64,000 bases of DNA from Hymenobacter amundsenii (GCF_002204745.1 NZ_NIRR01000012.1:39624-103623); one strand, 5' to 3'; counted from the stretch's first letter, positions 51,869 through 61,419 are shown. A program made the numbers and translations. Notes: a model not told the origin generated them from the letters alone.

Positions 51869-52783
51869 TTATTGCTGGCTGGCTTTGAACAGCTTCTGCT
51901 TTTCTTCCTTGGAGAGGCTTTCGTAGCCGGAGTGGGAAATCTTGTCGAGGATAAGGTCGATTTCGTCTTCGCCAGGCTTGGCGGGGGTGCTTTTGCGGCT
52001 GGCCGTAGCGGTTGGGGCCGCAGCAGAGGCTGTAGAGGAAGCACCCCGGTGCGTAACGCGCAGGTTGGGGCGGCCCGAGAATAGCCGACCCACCCAGTCG
52101 CCGACCGCTTGCACGGGGCGGCCCAGGTCGCGGCCCGCCTGGAGCTGGCGAATGAATACAAAGCCCAGCAAGGCCCCGCCAATATGAGCCAGTCCGCCCC
52201 CAGGGTTGCCCTGGTTGATGGCCAGTACGGAAAGCAGAATAACCACGGCGGCAATGTATTTGATGCGCACCGGACCCAGTAGAATCAGGCTGAACTGGTA
52301 CTCGGGCATAAGCGTGGCGGCGGCCATAATAACGGCTGTAACGCCCGCCGACGCCCCAATCAGCGGGATGCCTAAGCTGGGTCGCAGGGCCGGAATCAGG
52401 TTGAAAGCCAGCAGGAACGCGACTGCCCCCGCCAATGCGCCCAGCACGTACACGCTCACCAGCCGCCGGTCGCCGAGGTACTCCCGGACCAAAGCCCCGA
52501 AAAAGTACAGGTTCAGCAGGTTGAACAGAATATGTAGGAAGCCTTCGTGGGTGAAGGCGTAGGTCAGGATAGTCCAGGGGTGGCGCAGCAGCGACGGCAG
52601 ATCGGAGGGTAGCACGAACTGCCGGATGACGTTGGGATAATACTGTCCGTAGGTGCCCGTGAGCTTCATTATAGCTTCGGTGAGCACCAGAAACACGAAC
52701 ACCAGCACGTTGATTAACAGCAGCTGGTTGAGGGCATTGTCGCGGCGGCTGAAGGCCGTGCGAATATCATGGAAAACACTCAT
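51869..52783 (-). CDS. Rhomboid family intramembrane serine protease
   Basis: The protein has 304 residues. About six membrane helices cover 20-215 (NQLLLINVLVFVFLVLTEAI first). The catalytic Ser is in LIGASAGVTAVIMA and the His in GGGLAHIGGALLGFVFI. The His/Asn region of helix 2 is HEGFLHILFNLLNLYFFG. A cytoplasmic tail (about 225-304) is Ala/Ser/Thr-rich and then helical (DEIDLILDKISHSGYESLSK). Rhomboids cleave membrane proteins within or near the bilayer; the substrate is unknown. A second rhomboid gene lies just upstream on the same strand. Confidence 0.91.
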   Translation of the reverse strand: MSVFHDIRTAFSRRDNALNQLLLINVLVFVFLVLTEAIMKLTGTYGQYYPNVIRQFVLPSDLPSLLRHPWTILTYAFTHEGFLHILFNLLNLYFFGALVREYLGDRRLVSVYVLGALAGAVAFLLAFNLIPALRPSLGIPLIGASAGVTAVIMAAATLMPEYQFSLILLGPVRIKYIAAVVILLSVLAINQGNPGGGLAHIGGALLGFVFIRQLQAGRDLGRPVQAVGDWVGRLFSGRPNLRVTHRGASSTASAAAPTATASRKSTPAKPGEDEIDLILDKISHSGYESLSKEEKQKLFKASQQ

Positions 52784-52902
52784 GGGGGCTGATTCGTTTT
52801 TGGTTACTCGCTTTCCGTTGCGGGGTTTCCGTAGTTCGACTGGCTCATCAAAACAAACTAACCTGGCCGACGGAAGCCAAGCGGCAGGAAGCAGACAACG
52901 AA

Positions 52903-53688
52903 TTAATAAAACTGGGTTCGGTTCCGTTCCCAGAGCATAACCAGTACGAAACCCACGGCCAGCCCGGCCAAGTGCGCAAAGTGAGCCACGTTGTCGCCGG
53001 GGGCCTGATGAATACCACCGTACAGCTCGTAGAGCCCGTAAAGCGGCACAAAGTATTTGGCCTTGATGGGAATGGGCAGCGGGAAAATCATGAGCGTGGT
53101 GTTCGGGAACAGGTACGCAAAAGCGAACAGCAGCCCGAACAACGCCCCCGACGCGCCCAACATTGGCCCGTTGAGACTGCCCATGTACACTTCTTCCATC
53201 GAGGTAAGCACCCCCTGAATCAGGCTCTGGTCGGCGGGCGTGGCGTGGAGCTGGCGCACGATGGGCTCGAAGGCCGGGGCGTAGGGCTTGGCATTGTTGT
53301 CCACGAAATCCTGCAGGTTGATATCGGACGGGTCCTGGCGGAACACTTCGATATCCTGGCGCATGTTCTTGATTTCGTAGTAGCGCAGGCCCGAGTAGAG
53401 GATGCCCGCGCCGAGACCGCAGATCAGCCAGAAGGTGAGGAAGCGCTGCCCACCCCAGCGCTGCTCCAGCAACGGGCCGAAGGCAATCAGGCCAAACATG
53501 TTGGAGAAGATGTGCCCGATACCGGCGTGCATGAACATGTAACTCAGGTACTGCCAGGGCTGAAAATAGGCCGAGGCAATGGGATACAGCGCCAGAAAGC
53601 TGAGGTTGTTGGGTAGGTTGGTGGCCAGCAGGAAAATCACCACGTTGGCGATGAGCAGGTTGCGGACCGTCGGGGTCAGTTGAAACAT
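52903..53688 (-). CDS. Rhomboid family intramembrane serine protease (second copy)
   Basis: The protein has 261 residues. The catalytic Ser is in MLGASGALFGLLFAFAYLF and the His in NVAHFAHLAGLAVGFVL. Helix 2 carries HAGIGHIFSNMFGLIAFGPL. A soluble loop of about 80 residues (95-180, NMRQDIEVFRQDPSDINLQD) between helices 3 and 4 is longer than in typical rhomboids and may be a periplasmic regulatory insert. The two rhomboids are 119 bases apart, on the same strand as mutL, in the order mutL, this gene, then the other rhomboid. Confidence 0.91.
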   Translation of the reverse strand: MFQLTPTVRNLLIANVVIFLLATNLPNNLSFLALYPIASAYFQPWQYLSYMFMHAGIGHIFSNMFGLIAFGPLLEQRWGGQRFLTFWLICGLGAGILYSGLRYYEIKNMRQDIEVFRQDPSDINLQDFVDNNAKPYAPAFEPIVRQLHATPADQSLIQGVLTSMEEVYMGSLNGPMLGASGALFGLLFAFAYLFPNTTLMIFPLPIPIKAKYFVPLYGLYELYGGIHQAPGDNVAHFAHLAGLAVGFVLVMLWERNRTQFY

Positions 53689-53829
53689 AGAAACAAGAAC
53701 AGCATACGGGGCGAAGCGCTGCTTCGCCCCCTCAAAGATGATACTACGAAACGAACAACCGCCCGGCAGGTTAAAAGATGTTTGGGCGGGAGGTAGTAGA
53801 AAAGTAGCGCGCGCCGAAGGACAGCGCTA

Positions 53830-55905
53830 CTACCCAAATAGCTCCCGCAACTGGCCCAGTTCCAGCATTACAATGGTACGGCGGCCGTCGGGCGTGTAGT
53901 TAGGCACGGAACAGGCGAAAAGCTTATCGACGATGGTTGTCATTTCGCGCTCCGAGAGGCGGGCCCCGGCGGCGCTGGTGGCCACCCGGCGGGCCAGGGC
54001 CCGGGCCATCTGCTCGCGGCGGTCGAGCTTTACGGGGCCGCCGTTGCGGAACTGCTCGATGAGACCTTCCAACAGCTCCTTCTCGTCGCGGGCGGGCACA
54101 TCGGCCGGGATGCCCTCCACGGCAATGGTGTGGCGGCCGAAATCGGTGAACCGGAAGCCCAGGGCTCGCAACGCCTCTTCCACTTCGCGCAGAATGGCAA
54201 AATCCTGGGGCGTGAAGGTGATGGTACGCGGAAACAGCAGCGTCTGGGAGGCACTCACGTCGCGCTCCAGGGCCTGGGTATACTGTTCGTAGAGAATCCG
54301 CTCCCGAGCCGCTACCTGATCAATCAGCATCATGCCCGACTTCACGGGCACCAGCAGAAACTGCTGGTGCAGCTGCAACACCTTGTTGCCCGGCCCGGTG
54401 CTCGACTCGCGTAGCGGCAGCTCGGGCGAGGCCGTGGCCGCCGTGCCAGGCAGCACTAGCGGCGCGGCTGCCTCCGGCACTTCGTCCATCGGGTCTGCCA
54501 ACAATTCAGCCGAGGCGGTAGAGGCAGGCGCAACAACGTTGGCCAGGAGCATCTCTCCCGTTTCGGGGTCCACGTTGGCCGGCAAGGCTTCCAGAATTGG
54601 CACTTTGGGTACGCTCACGCCGGCGGCGGTGGCCTCGTGCTCCACGTCGGGCAGGCTCACCCGGCTCAGGCTGCGGTAAAAAGCTTCCAGTTCCTGCTTG
54701 GCCTCCTCTGTGGGCCGGGGCGTAAGGGGCCGCTCAAACGCGCTGCCGCCCCGGTTGGGCCGCGGATTCACGAGGTTATTGGCGGCATTGGCCGCGGCAG
54801 CCAGCGCATCGGGCCGGCCCGCGCTATCGGAGCGCGGGCGCTCGTTGCCCCCCATGCCCAGGGGCTGAATGGCCCCGAAGTTCACATCGCCCGCAAAATC
54901 GAGCGAGGGTGCCATGTTGTGCAGCCCCAGGCTCTGCTTCACGGCCGAGCGCACAATGGCGTACACCGTCTTCTCATCCTCGAACTTGATTTCGGTTTTG
55001 GTAGGGTGCACGTTGATGTCGATGCTCTTGGGGTCGAGCTCCAGAAACAGCACGTAGAACGGGTGGGTGTCTTTGGGCAGCAGGCCCTCGTAGGCCGTCA
55101 GCACGGCGTGGTTGAGGTAGGCCGAGCGGATAAAGCGGTTGTTGACGAAGAAAAACTGGTCGCCCCGGCTTTTCTTGGCCGACTCGGGCTTGCCAATGAA
55201 GCCGCGCACGGTCAGAAACGGTGTTTCCTCCTCTACTTGGGCCAACTGCTCCTTATAGCCGTTGCCGAGCAACGCCACAATGCGCTGCCCGAGCTTACCG
55301 GCCGGCAGGTTGAACACCTCCAGGTCGTTTTGAAACAGCGAAAACGAAATCTGCGGATTCGCCAGCGCCACGTGCTGAAACTCGTCGAGAATATGGCGCA
55401 TTTCTACCGCATTGCTCTTGAGGAAGTTGCGGCGCGCCGGCACATTGAAAAACAGGTTTTTCATGCTGATGCTCGTGCCATCGGGGCAGGCTACGGGCTG
55501 CTGGCTGGTAATCTGCGAGCCCTCCACCAGCAGCAGCGTGCCGGTGTCCTGGTCGCGGGTTTTGGTGCGCAGTTCCACCTGGGCTACGGCCGCAATAGAA
55601 GCCAGCGCCTCGCCCCGGAAACCCAGCGTACGGATGCGGAACAGGTCCTCGGTCGTGCGGATTTTACTCGTGGCGTGGCGCTCCAAGCTCATGCGGGCAT
55701 CGGTGGGGCTCATGCCAGCCCCGTCGTCCACTACCTGCACGAGCTGCTTGCCGGCCTCCTTCACGATGAGCTGCACCTGCGTGGCGCCGGCATCGACGGC
55801 ATTTTCGAGCAGCTCCTTTACGGCCGAAGCCGGGCGCTGCACCACTTCGCCGGCGGCAATCTGGTTGGCCAGGTACTCGGGTAGCAGTTGGATGATATCA
55901 GCCAT
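53830..55905 (-). CDS. mutL: DNA mismatch repair protein MutL
   Basis: The protein has 691 residues. The GHKL ATPase domain carries ELLENAVDAGATQ, VVDDGAGM, RHATSKI and LGFRGEALASIAAV. The transducer domain continues to about 340, then a Pro/Ala-rich linker (about 350-500). The C-terminal dimerisation domain has LIDQVAARERILYEQYTQAL, matching the endonuclease motif DQHA-x2-E-x4-E except that His is Val. The second metal motif (usually CPHGRP) reads TPDGRR. MutL matches damage found by MutS to downstream repair. Confidence 0.95.
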   Translation of the reverse strand: MADIIQLLPEYLANQIAAGEVVQRPASAVKELLENAVDAGATQVQLIVKEAGKQLVQVVDDGAGMSPTDARMSLERHATSKIRTTEDLFRIRTLGFRGEALASIAAVAQVELRTKTRDQDTGTLLLVEGSQITSQQPVACPDGTSISMKNLFFNVPARRNFLKSNAVEMRHILDEFQHVALANPQISFSLFQNDLEVFNLPAGKLGQRIVALLGNGYKEQLAQVEEETPFLTVRGFIGKPESAKKSRGDQFFFVNNRFIRSAYLNHAVLTAYEGLLPKDTHPFYVLFLELDPKSIDINVHPTKTEIKFEDEKTVYAIVRSAVKQSLGLHNMAPSLDFAGDVNFGAIQPLGMGGNERPRSDSAGRPDALAAAANAANNLVNPRPNRGGSAFERPLTPRPTEEAKQELEAFYRSLSRVSLPDVEHEATAAGVSVPKVPILEALPANVDPETGEMLLANVVAPASTASAELLADPMDEVPEAAAPLVLPGTAATASPELPLRESSTGPGNKVLQLHQQFLLVPVKSGMMLIDQVAARERILYEQYTQALERDVSASQTLLFPRTITFTPQDFAILREVEEALRALGFRFTDFGRHTIAVEGIPADVPARDEKELLEGLIEQFRNGGPVKLDRREQMARALARRVATSAAGARLSEREMTTIVDKLFACSVPNYTPDGRRTIVMLELGQLRELFG

Positions 55906-56409
55906 TCTTTGAGGTAATCTGTCTATACGTTACGAAAAGGCCATCGTGCGGAGCAGCAATAAAGCACCTGGGTTGCCCCGTTGCCGTGCCAGCCAGCCGA
56001 TGGGTTTATAGGGCAGTGGCGTTGGGTTGGTGCTAGCTCCGCCTCCGCTTAGTACAATGGACTTTTCCACTTCTATTCCATTTTCAACCAGTACCAAGTC
56101 AACCCAGACTCGGCGGTAAAATCAACAAAATACGTTGGCCGAACCACCAAAATTTCCGGTGCTATCGGCCTGATAACAACCGGCGTCGGGAATTTCTCCG
56201 TAAGTTTGCGACCGACTTTTGGGTACGCTGGCCGAAATACAATTTCGGCCGACTCCGGCGTTGGGAAGGCGAAAGGTTGAGTCGTGAAGGTCCGTTGTGG
56301 CCGTCGACGTCAACTATAAACCGGCCCGGCACCTTTTTTGGAAGGGCAAAAATAGCGTTTTTCGGCTCGCCCTTCATTATCACCTCCTCTGCAAGAACCA
56401 CCGGGCCTG
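55906..56409. other. Gene-free region between mutL and the GH3 fusion gene
   Basis: This stretch of about 500 bases has only short, low-quality reading frames on both strands. I see no TAnnTTTG box, RNA gene or clear hairpin. Both flanking genes diverge from here, so their promoters must lie within it. Confidence 0.5.
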
Positions 56410-59361
56410 ATGCTCAAAGAATTTAGGATTGGTCTTTTTCTGCTAGTCCTGGCCCTGACTGGCCTGCTTATTTCCTCGGCCGTGCCCCGCACCGACATGG
56501 GCAAGCCCATGACGCCGGCCGAGCAGGGCTGGGTCGACAGCGTGTTCACCTCGCTCAGCCCCGACCAGCGCCTGGGCCAGCTGTTTATGGTGGCCGCCTA
56601 CTCCAACAAAGACCGCAAGCACGTTCAGTACATCGATTTTCTGGTCAAGAATTATGGCATCGGGGGGCTGATGTTTTTGCAGGGCGGCCCGCGTCGGCAG
56701 GCCAACCTCACCAACCGCTACCAGGCCGAGTCGAAGGTGCCGTTACTGGTGGCCATCGACGCCGAATGGGGCCTCGATATGCGCCTCGATTCGAGCATGC
56801 ACTTCGCCAAGGGCATGACCCTAGGCGCCATGGACGACGACGACTACGTGTACCAGATGGGCCGCGAAATCGCGCTCAACCTCAAAACGCTGGGCGTACA
56901 CGTAAGCTTTTCGCCCGACATCGACGTCAACTCCAACCCCAGCAACCCGGTTATCGGCAACCGCTCGTTCGGCGAAGACAAGGAGCAGGTAGCCGCCCGT
57001 GGCATTCGTTACATCCAGGGCCTCCAGGACCACGGCATTATGGCTGTCGTCAAGCACTTCCCCGGCCACGGCGACACCGATGTGGACTCGCACGTGGCCC
57101 TGCCGGTTATCAACTCCGACCTGACCCGGCTCACCAACATCGACCTCTACCCCTTCCGCCGGGCCATTGCCGAGGGCGTGATGGGCGTGATGGTGGGCCA
57201 CCTCTACGTGCCGCTGCTCGACACCGTAAACACCATGTCGGCCACTGTTTCGCCTACGCTCGTTACCGGGCTGCTCAAGGAGAAAATGGGCTTTCGGGGC
57301 CTTGTGTTTACCGATGCGCTCAATATGAAGAGCGTGTCGAACTTGTTTAAGGCCGGTGAGCTCGACGCCCTGGCCCTGGCCGCCGGCAACGACGTGCTGC
57401 TGTTTTCGGAAGATGTGCCGATGGCCATCCAAAAGATAAAGGAGGCACTGGCCAACGGCAAGCTCGACCAGGACGACATCGACCAGCGGGTGCGCAAAAT
57501 CCTGCGCGGCAAGTACTGGGCCGGCCTCAACCACTACCGCCCCGTAGATGTGCCCAACCTGATGCAGAACCTGAACCGGCCCCTGAGCCGCCTGGTGCAG
57601 CAGCAGATTTATGAGCACGCCGTGACGGTAGTCAAGAACGAGGACGATATCCTGCCCTTCCAGCGCCTCGACACGCTGCGCATCGCCGCCATTACCATCG
57701 GTTCTGAGGCTGAGCCCTACCGCGACATCATGGGCAAGTACCAGAACGGGCCGGTGTACGCCGTGCCCAACCGCTACGCTCCCGATTCCACGTTCAGCCG
57801 CCTCGGCCGCCAACTTGCCCCCTACAACGTGGTGGTGGTAAGCCTGCACGGCATGAACAACACGCCGGTCCACAACTATGGTCTCGGCGACGGAGCCCTC
57901 AAATTCTTAAAAGAATTGCAAGCCAACCGCCGGATTAAAACGGTGGTAGTGGCCTTCGGTAACGCCTATGCGCTGAAGTTTCTGGAAGGCAACCGCAACC
58001 TGGTTTGTGGTTACGAAGATAACTACGCCTCCCAGCTCGTGGTGCCTCAGGTGCTTTTCGGGGCACTGCCAGCCAAAGGCCGCCTGCCGGTTACGGTATC
58101 GGAAAACCTGAAGGCCGGCCTGGGCCTGCCCACGCCCGATTTCCACCGTCTCCGTTACGGTACGCCCGAAGCCGTAGGCCTCGACTCGCGCATCATGACC
58201 CAGATCGACAACGTGGCCCTGGAAGCCGTGGCGTACGCTGCCGCCCCCGGCTGCCAGGTGCTGGTAGCCAAGGATGGGATGGTGGTGTTCGATAAAAGCT
58301 ACGGCTACTACACCTACGACAAGGGTCAACCAGTTAATAAGAGCACGCTTTATGATCTGGCCTCGGTAACGAAGGTGGCCGGAACGCTTCAGGCCATTAT
58401 GTGGCTCAAGGATGAGGGTAAAATCAACCTCGACGACAAAGTATCGGCCTACTTGCCAGAGCTCAAGACGACCAACAAAAAAGACATGACCGTGCGCGAC
58501 GTGCTCATGCACCACGCCGGCCTCAAACCCGGCATCCCAACCTGGGAGCGGACCGTAACCAGCGCCGGCCCCAAGCCCGAGTTCTACGCCAGCACCGAAT
58601 CACCGGAATTTTCGCGCGAGGTAACGCCCAACCTGTTCAGCATCAACTCCTCCGAAAACTCGGTGTGGACGTGGGTGCAGGAATCGGCGCTACTGCCCAA
58701 GGTACGGGGCCAGTACCCGGTAGAGTACTCTGACCTGAGCTTTATTGTGATGAAGCGCCTGGCCGAAAAGCTGCTTAACCAACCGATAGAGCAGTTTCTG
58801 GCCAAGCAGTTCTACGCACCATTGGGCCTGGGCTCGATGACCTACAACCCGCTCAACAAGTTCCCGAAGTCGTGCATCGCGCCCACCGAAAACGATACCT
58901 ACTACCGCCATACCCTACTGCAAGGCAGCGTGCACGACCAGACCGCGGCGCTTGTGGGCGGCGTGGGCGGGCATGCCGGTTTGTTTGCCAACGCCAACGA
59001 CCTGGCCGTGCTCATGCAAATGAACCTGCAGAACGGCCGCTACGGGGGCCAGCGCTTCTTCCAGACGCCGGTGGTAGCTGAGTTTGCCCGTAGCACCGAC
59101 GCCGGCAGCCGCCGCGGCCTGGGCTGGGACCGGGGCGACCCAAGCAAGCCCGAGGGCCCCACCAGCAACCTCTCACCCGCCAGCACCTTCGGCCATACCG
59201 GCTTCACAGGCACCTGCGTGTGGATGGACCCGGAAAACAAAATCCTCTACATCTTTCTTTCCAACCGGGTGTACCCCGACGCTGGCAACAAAAAGCTGGT
59301 GCAGTACAACATCCGCACCCGCATCCACGATGTGATTTACAAGGCCCTGCAGAAAACATGA
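56410..59361 (+). CDS. GH3 beta-N-acetylglucosaminidase/beta-lactamase-type hydrolase fusion
   Basis: The protein has 983 residues with an N-terminal membrane or signal segment (IGLFLLVLALTGLLISSAVP). The GH3 domain (about 35-370) has the NagZ-type motif KHFPGHGDTDVDSHVALPV (near 214) and nucleophile Asp in GLVFTDALNM (near 300). A GH3 C-terminal alpha/beta-sandwich region covers about 400-560. The class C beta-lactamase/serine hydrolase domain (about 590-970) has SxxK in DLASVTKV (near 652), the Tyr motif as YSDLS (near 772) and HTG in FGHTGFTG (near 928). Such fusions probably trim peptidoglycan, with sugar and peptide activities in one protein; that is inference. Confidence 0.93.
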   Translation: MLKEFRIGLFLLVLALTGLLISSAVPRTDMGKPMTPAEQGWVDSVFTSLSPDQRLGQLFMVAAYSNKDRKHVQYIDFLVKNYGIGGLMFLQGGPRRQANLTNRYQAESKVPLLVAIDAEWGLDMRLDSSMHFAKGMTLGAMDDDDYVYQMGREIALNLKTLGVHVSFSPDIDVNSNPSNPVIGNRSFGEDKEQVAARGIRYIQGLQDHGIMAVVKHFPGHGDTDVDSHVALPVINSDLTRLTNIDLYPFRRAIAEGVMGVMVGHLYVPLLDTVNTMSATVSPTLVTGLLKEKMGFRGLVFTDALNMKSVSNLFKAGELDALALAAGNDVLLFSEDVPMAIQKIKEALANGKLDQDDIDQRVRKILRGKYWAGLNHYRPVDVPNLMQNLNRPLSRLVQQQIYEHAVTVVKNEDDILPFQRLDTLRIAAITIGSEAEPYRDIMGKYQNGPVYAVPNRYAPDSTFSRLGRQLAPYNVVVVSLHGMNNTPVHNYGLGDGALKFLKELQANRRIKTVVVAFGNAYALKFLEGNRNLVCGYEDNYASQLVVPQVLFGALPAKGRLPVTVSENLKAGLGLPTPDFHRLRYGTPEAVGLDSRIMTQIDNVALEAVAYAAAPGCQVLVAKDGMVVFDKSYGYYTYDKGQPVNKSTLYDLASVTKVAGTLQAIMWLKDEGKINLDDKVSAYLPELKTTNKKDMTVRDVLMHHAGLKPGIPTWERTVTSAGPKPEFYASTESPEFSREVTPNLFSINSSENSVWTWVQESALLPKVRGQYPVEYSDLSFIVMKRLAEKLLNQPIEQFLAKQFYAPLGLGSMTYNPLNKFPKSCIAPTENDTYYRHTLLQGSVHDQTAALVGGVGGHAGLFANANDLAVLMQMNLQNGRYGGQRFFQTPVVAEFARSTDAGSRRGLGWDRGDPSKPEGPTSNLSPASTFGHTGFTGTCVWMDPENKILYIFLSNRVYPDAGNKKLVQYNIRTRIHDVIYKALQKT

Positions 59362-59396
59362 GCTGTTGTGTAGCTTTTCTGTTCCTTTGATTCCGC

Positions 59397-59445
59397 AACC
59401 GGCGGCGAGGCGCTCCTGAAGGAGCAACTCGCCGCCGGTTTTTTT
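59397..59445 (+). terminator. Terminator of the GH3 fusion gene
   Basis: A 13-bp outer stem (59397-59409 with 59428-59440) encloses an inner small hairpin (GCTCC...GGAGC), followed by TTTTTTT. Confidence 0.85.
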
Positions 59446-59572
59446 AGTCCTTCGGTCCGGCAACCTTCCGCCTGTTTCGTAATCGGTAAACTGTTCTTTC
59501 TGCTCTCCGGCCCGTAGTGGGCCATTCATCGAGTGCCGGGCCCGCGCCTGACCTCCCTTCTCCCCCGCTCCC

Positions 59573-60724
59573 ATGAACATCGGCATTGTCTGTTATCCCA
59601 CCTTTGGCGGCTCCGGCGTCGTGGCCACCGAGCTTGGCAAGGCGCTGGCCCAACGCGGGCACCGGGTGCACTTTATCACCTACAGCCAACCGGTGCGCCT
59701 GGATTTCTTCAACGAAAACCTGTTCTACCACGAGGTTTATATCCCCCCCTATCCGCTGTTCCAGTTTCCGCCCTATGAGCTGGCGCTGGCCAGTAAGATG
59801 GTCGACATTGCTCAGAACGAGAAGCTTGACGTGCTGCACGTGCATTATGCCATTCCGCACGCCTCGGCTGCCTTCATGGCCAAGCAGATCCTGCTCACCC
59901 GCGGCATCCGCATCCCGGTGGTTACCACGCTCCACGGCACCGACATTACGCTGGTGGGCAAGGATGCCAGCTACGAGCCCGTCGTGACCTTCAGCATCAA
60001 CCAGAGCGACGGGGTAACGGCCGTATCGGCCGATTTGCGGCGCGAAACCTACGAATACTTCGCAATCGAGAAGGAAATCGAGGTAATTCCGAACTTCATC
60101 AACCTAGAGCGCTTCCAGAAGCAGGAGAAAGGCCACTTCAAGTCGGCCATTGCCCCCGAGGGCGAAAAGCTGCTGGTGCATACCAGTAACTTCCGCTCGG
60201 TGAAGCGGGTCGACGACGTGGTGAACATTTTTGCCGGGGTCCGCAAGCAGATTCCGGCTAAGCTGCTGCTGGTTGGCGACGGCCCCGACCGCCCCCGCAT
60301 CGAGAAACTCTGCCGCGACATCGGCCTCTGCCAGGACATCCGGTTTCTGGGCAAGCTCGAAGCCGTGGAAGAAGTGCTCAGCATCGCCGACCTGTTCCTG
60401 ATGCCTTCCGAGAAGGAAAGCTTCGGCCTCGCTGCCTTGGAAGCCATGGCCTGCGAAGTGCCAGTCGTCAGCACCAACGCGGGTGGCATCCCCGAGCTCA
60501 ACGAGCACAATATCACGGGCATGGTGAGCGAAGTAGGCGACGTGGCCGACATGGTGAAAAACGCCCTCTACGTGCTCAAAGACGAAAACTTACCCCGCTT
60601 CAAAGCCGCCGCCCGCGCCCATGCTGAAACCTTCGCACTGGAAAACATCGTGCCCCTGTACGAAGCATGTTACCAACGCGCTGTTGATTCGGTGATGAGC
60701 GGAATTGTAGGAGCTAAGGCATAG
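59573..60724 (+). CDS. bshA: N-acetyl-alpha-D-glucosaminyl L-malate synthase BshA
   Basis: BshA joins UDP-GlcNAc and L-malate in the first step of bacillithiol synthesis, in the cytoplasm. The protein has 383 residues and is a GT4 glycosyltransferase. It starts MNIGIVCYPTFGGSGVVATE, with the conserved HFITYSQPVRLDFFNENLFY and VHYAIPHASAAFMAKQIL. The GT-B sugar-nucleotide site has EKESFGLAALEAMACEVPVV (Glu-x7-Glu) and FRSVKRVDDVV. It is monocistronic, between two strong terminators. bshB and bshC are not in the window. Confidence 0.95.
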   Translation: MNIGIVCYPTFGGSGVVATELGKALAQRGHRVHFITYSQPVRLDFFNENLFYHEVYIPPYPLFQFPPYELALASKMVDIAQNEKLDVLHVHYAIPHASAAFMAKQILLTRGIRIPVVTTLHGTDITLVGKDASYEPVVTFSINQSDGVTAVSADLRRETYEYFAIEKEIEVIPNFINLERFQKQEKGHFKSAIAPEGEKLLVHTSNFRSVKRVDDVVNIFAGVRKQIPAKLLLVGDGPDRPRIEKLCRDIGLCQDIRFLGKLEAVEEVLSIADLFLMPSEKESFGLAALEAMACEVPVVSTNAGGIPELNEHNITGMVSEVGDVADMVKNALYVLKDENLPRFKAAARAHAETFALENIVPLYEACYQRAVDSVMSGIVGAKA

Positions 60725-60746
60725 GTACGTAAGGGTTGGGATAGAC

Positions 60747-60796
60747 AAAAAAAGGCTGTCATCCTGCGCGAAACGCGGGATGACAGCCTTTTTTTA
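60747..60796. terminator. Bidirectional terminator between bshA and the convergent gene
   Basis: A stem of about 20 bp (AAAAAAAGGCTGTCATCC at 60747-60764 with its complement from 60777) has long A and T runs on each side and a CGAAA loop. It can end both converging transcripts. Confidence 0.88.
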
Positions 60797-60806
60797 GTCC
60801 TTCAAC

Positions 60807-61346
60807 TTAAAACATAGCCACGGCCTCACGCTTCACGGCCAGGATAGCGGCGGCGGTAGGGTCGGTTTGCTCATCGCTCATAAGGCTTTCGAGGATGCGG
60901 CGGGCCAGCTCGGGGCCCCGGGCCTCCGTTGGGTTGGGCATCCCGCGAAACTGGGAGTTAATGAGGCCGCTCACGCTTTCCTGCGCCTGCTTAACGGCAG
61001 CCCAGGTTTCGGGCTGCATGTAGAGCTGCTGGCTGAGGTTGTGCTCCACCTCGGCCCGGATTTCCTGGAGCAGCTGGCGGTGGTAGTCGGGGGCCGAGAG
61101 GCCGGCACTACTCACGCGCACCAGCAGATTCGGTGGGCTCAGGCGCTCTAATAGCAGCGTTACGCGCTCCAGGGCCTGCAGACGGAGCGGCAACGTGGTT
61201 TTGCTGGCTTCCAGGCGCATCTCGATCAGGCGGCGCTGTTGCTCCTGCTCCAGAAACCGCTGGAACAGAAAATAAATGGCCCCGGCCACAACGAGGGCCG
61301 GCAGAATGATTTTGAGCAGGTCGAAAATATAGGCAGTGGAATCCAT
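60807..61346 (-). CDS. Small membrane-anchored protein, DUF7935-like
   Basis: The ATG at 61346 gives 179 residues. One N-terminal membrane helix (YIFDLLKIILPALVVAGAIY, about 5-27) is followed by a charged helical region (FLEQEQQRRLIEMRLEASKT) and a helical cytoplasmic domain (HNLSQQLYMQPETWAAVKQA). This matches a small Bacteroidota family (DUF7935) of unknown function; I am fairly but not fully sure of that assignment. TATCTTTG on the minus strand at 61412-61419 is an exact -7 box. It is convergent with bshA. Confidence 0.75.
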   Translation of the reverse strand: MDSTAYIFDLLKIILPALVVAGAIYFLFQRFLEQEQQRRLIEMRLEASKTTLPLRLQALERVTLLLERLSPPNLLVRVSSAGLSAPDYHRQLLQEIRAEVEHNLSQQLYMQPETWAAVKQAQESVSGLINSQFRGMPNPTEARGPELARRILESLMSDEQTDPTAAAILAVKREAVAMF

Positions 61347-61411
61347 GCAACAGGTAAAGTGAGGGGGATAGCCGGCCCCGCAACGAAATGTGGCCGCAAC
61401 CGGCGGGCAGG

Positions 61412-61419
61412 CAAAGATA
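61412..61419 (-). promoter_or_regulatory. Candidate -7 box for the DUF7935-like gene
   Basis: TATCTTTG on the minus strand matches TAnnTTTG, 65 bases before the start codon. Confidence 0.4.

Noticed and set aside
53740..53829. Short palindrome after mutL (AGTAGCGC ... GCGCTACT)
   Set aside because: Arms are short and there is no T tract on the needed side, so I did not call a terminator.
54637..55884. 415-codon plus-strand frame inside mutL
   Set aside because: Antisense to an intact mutL with all motifs; repetitive V/L/G/H composition.
56821..57873. 350-codon minus-strand frame inside the GH3 fusion gene
   Set aside because: Antisense shadow; V/H-rich sequence without domain features.
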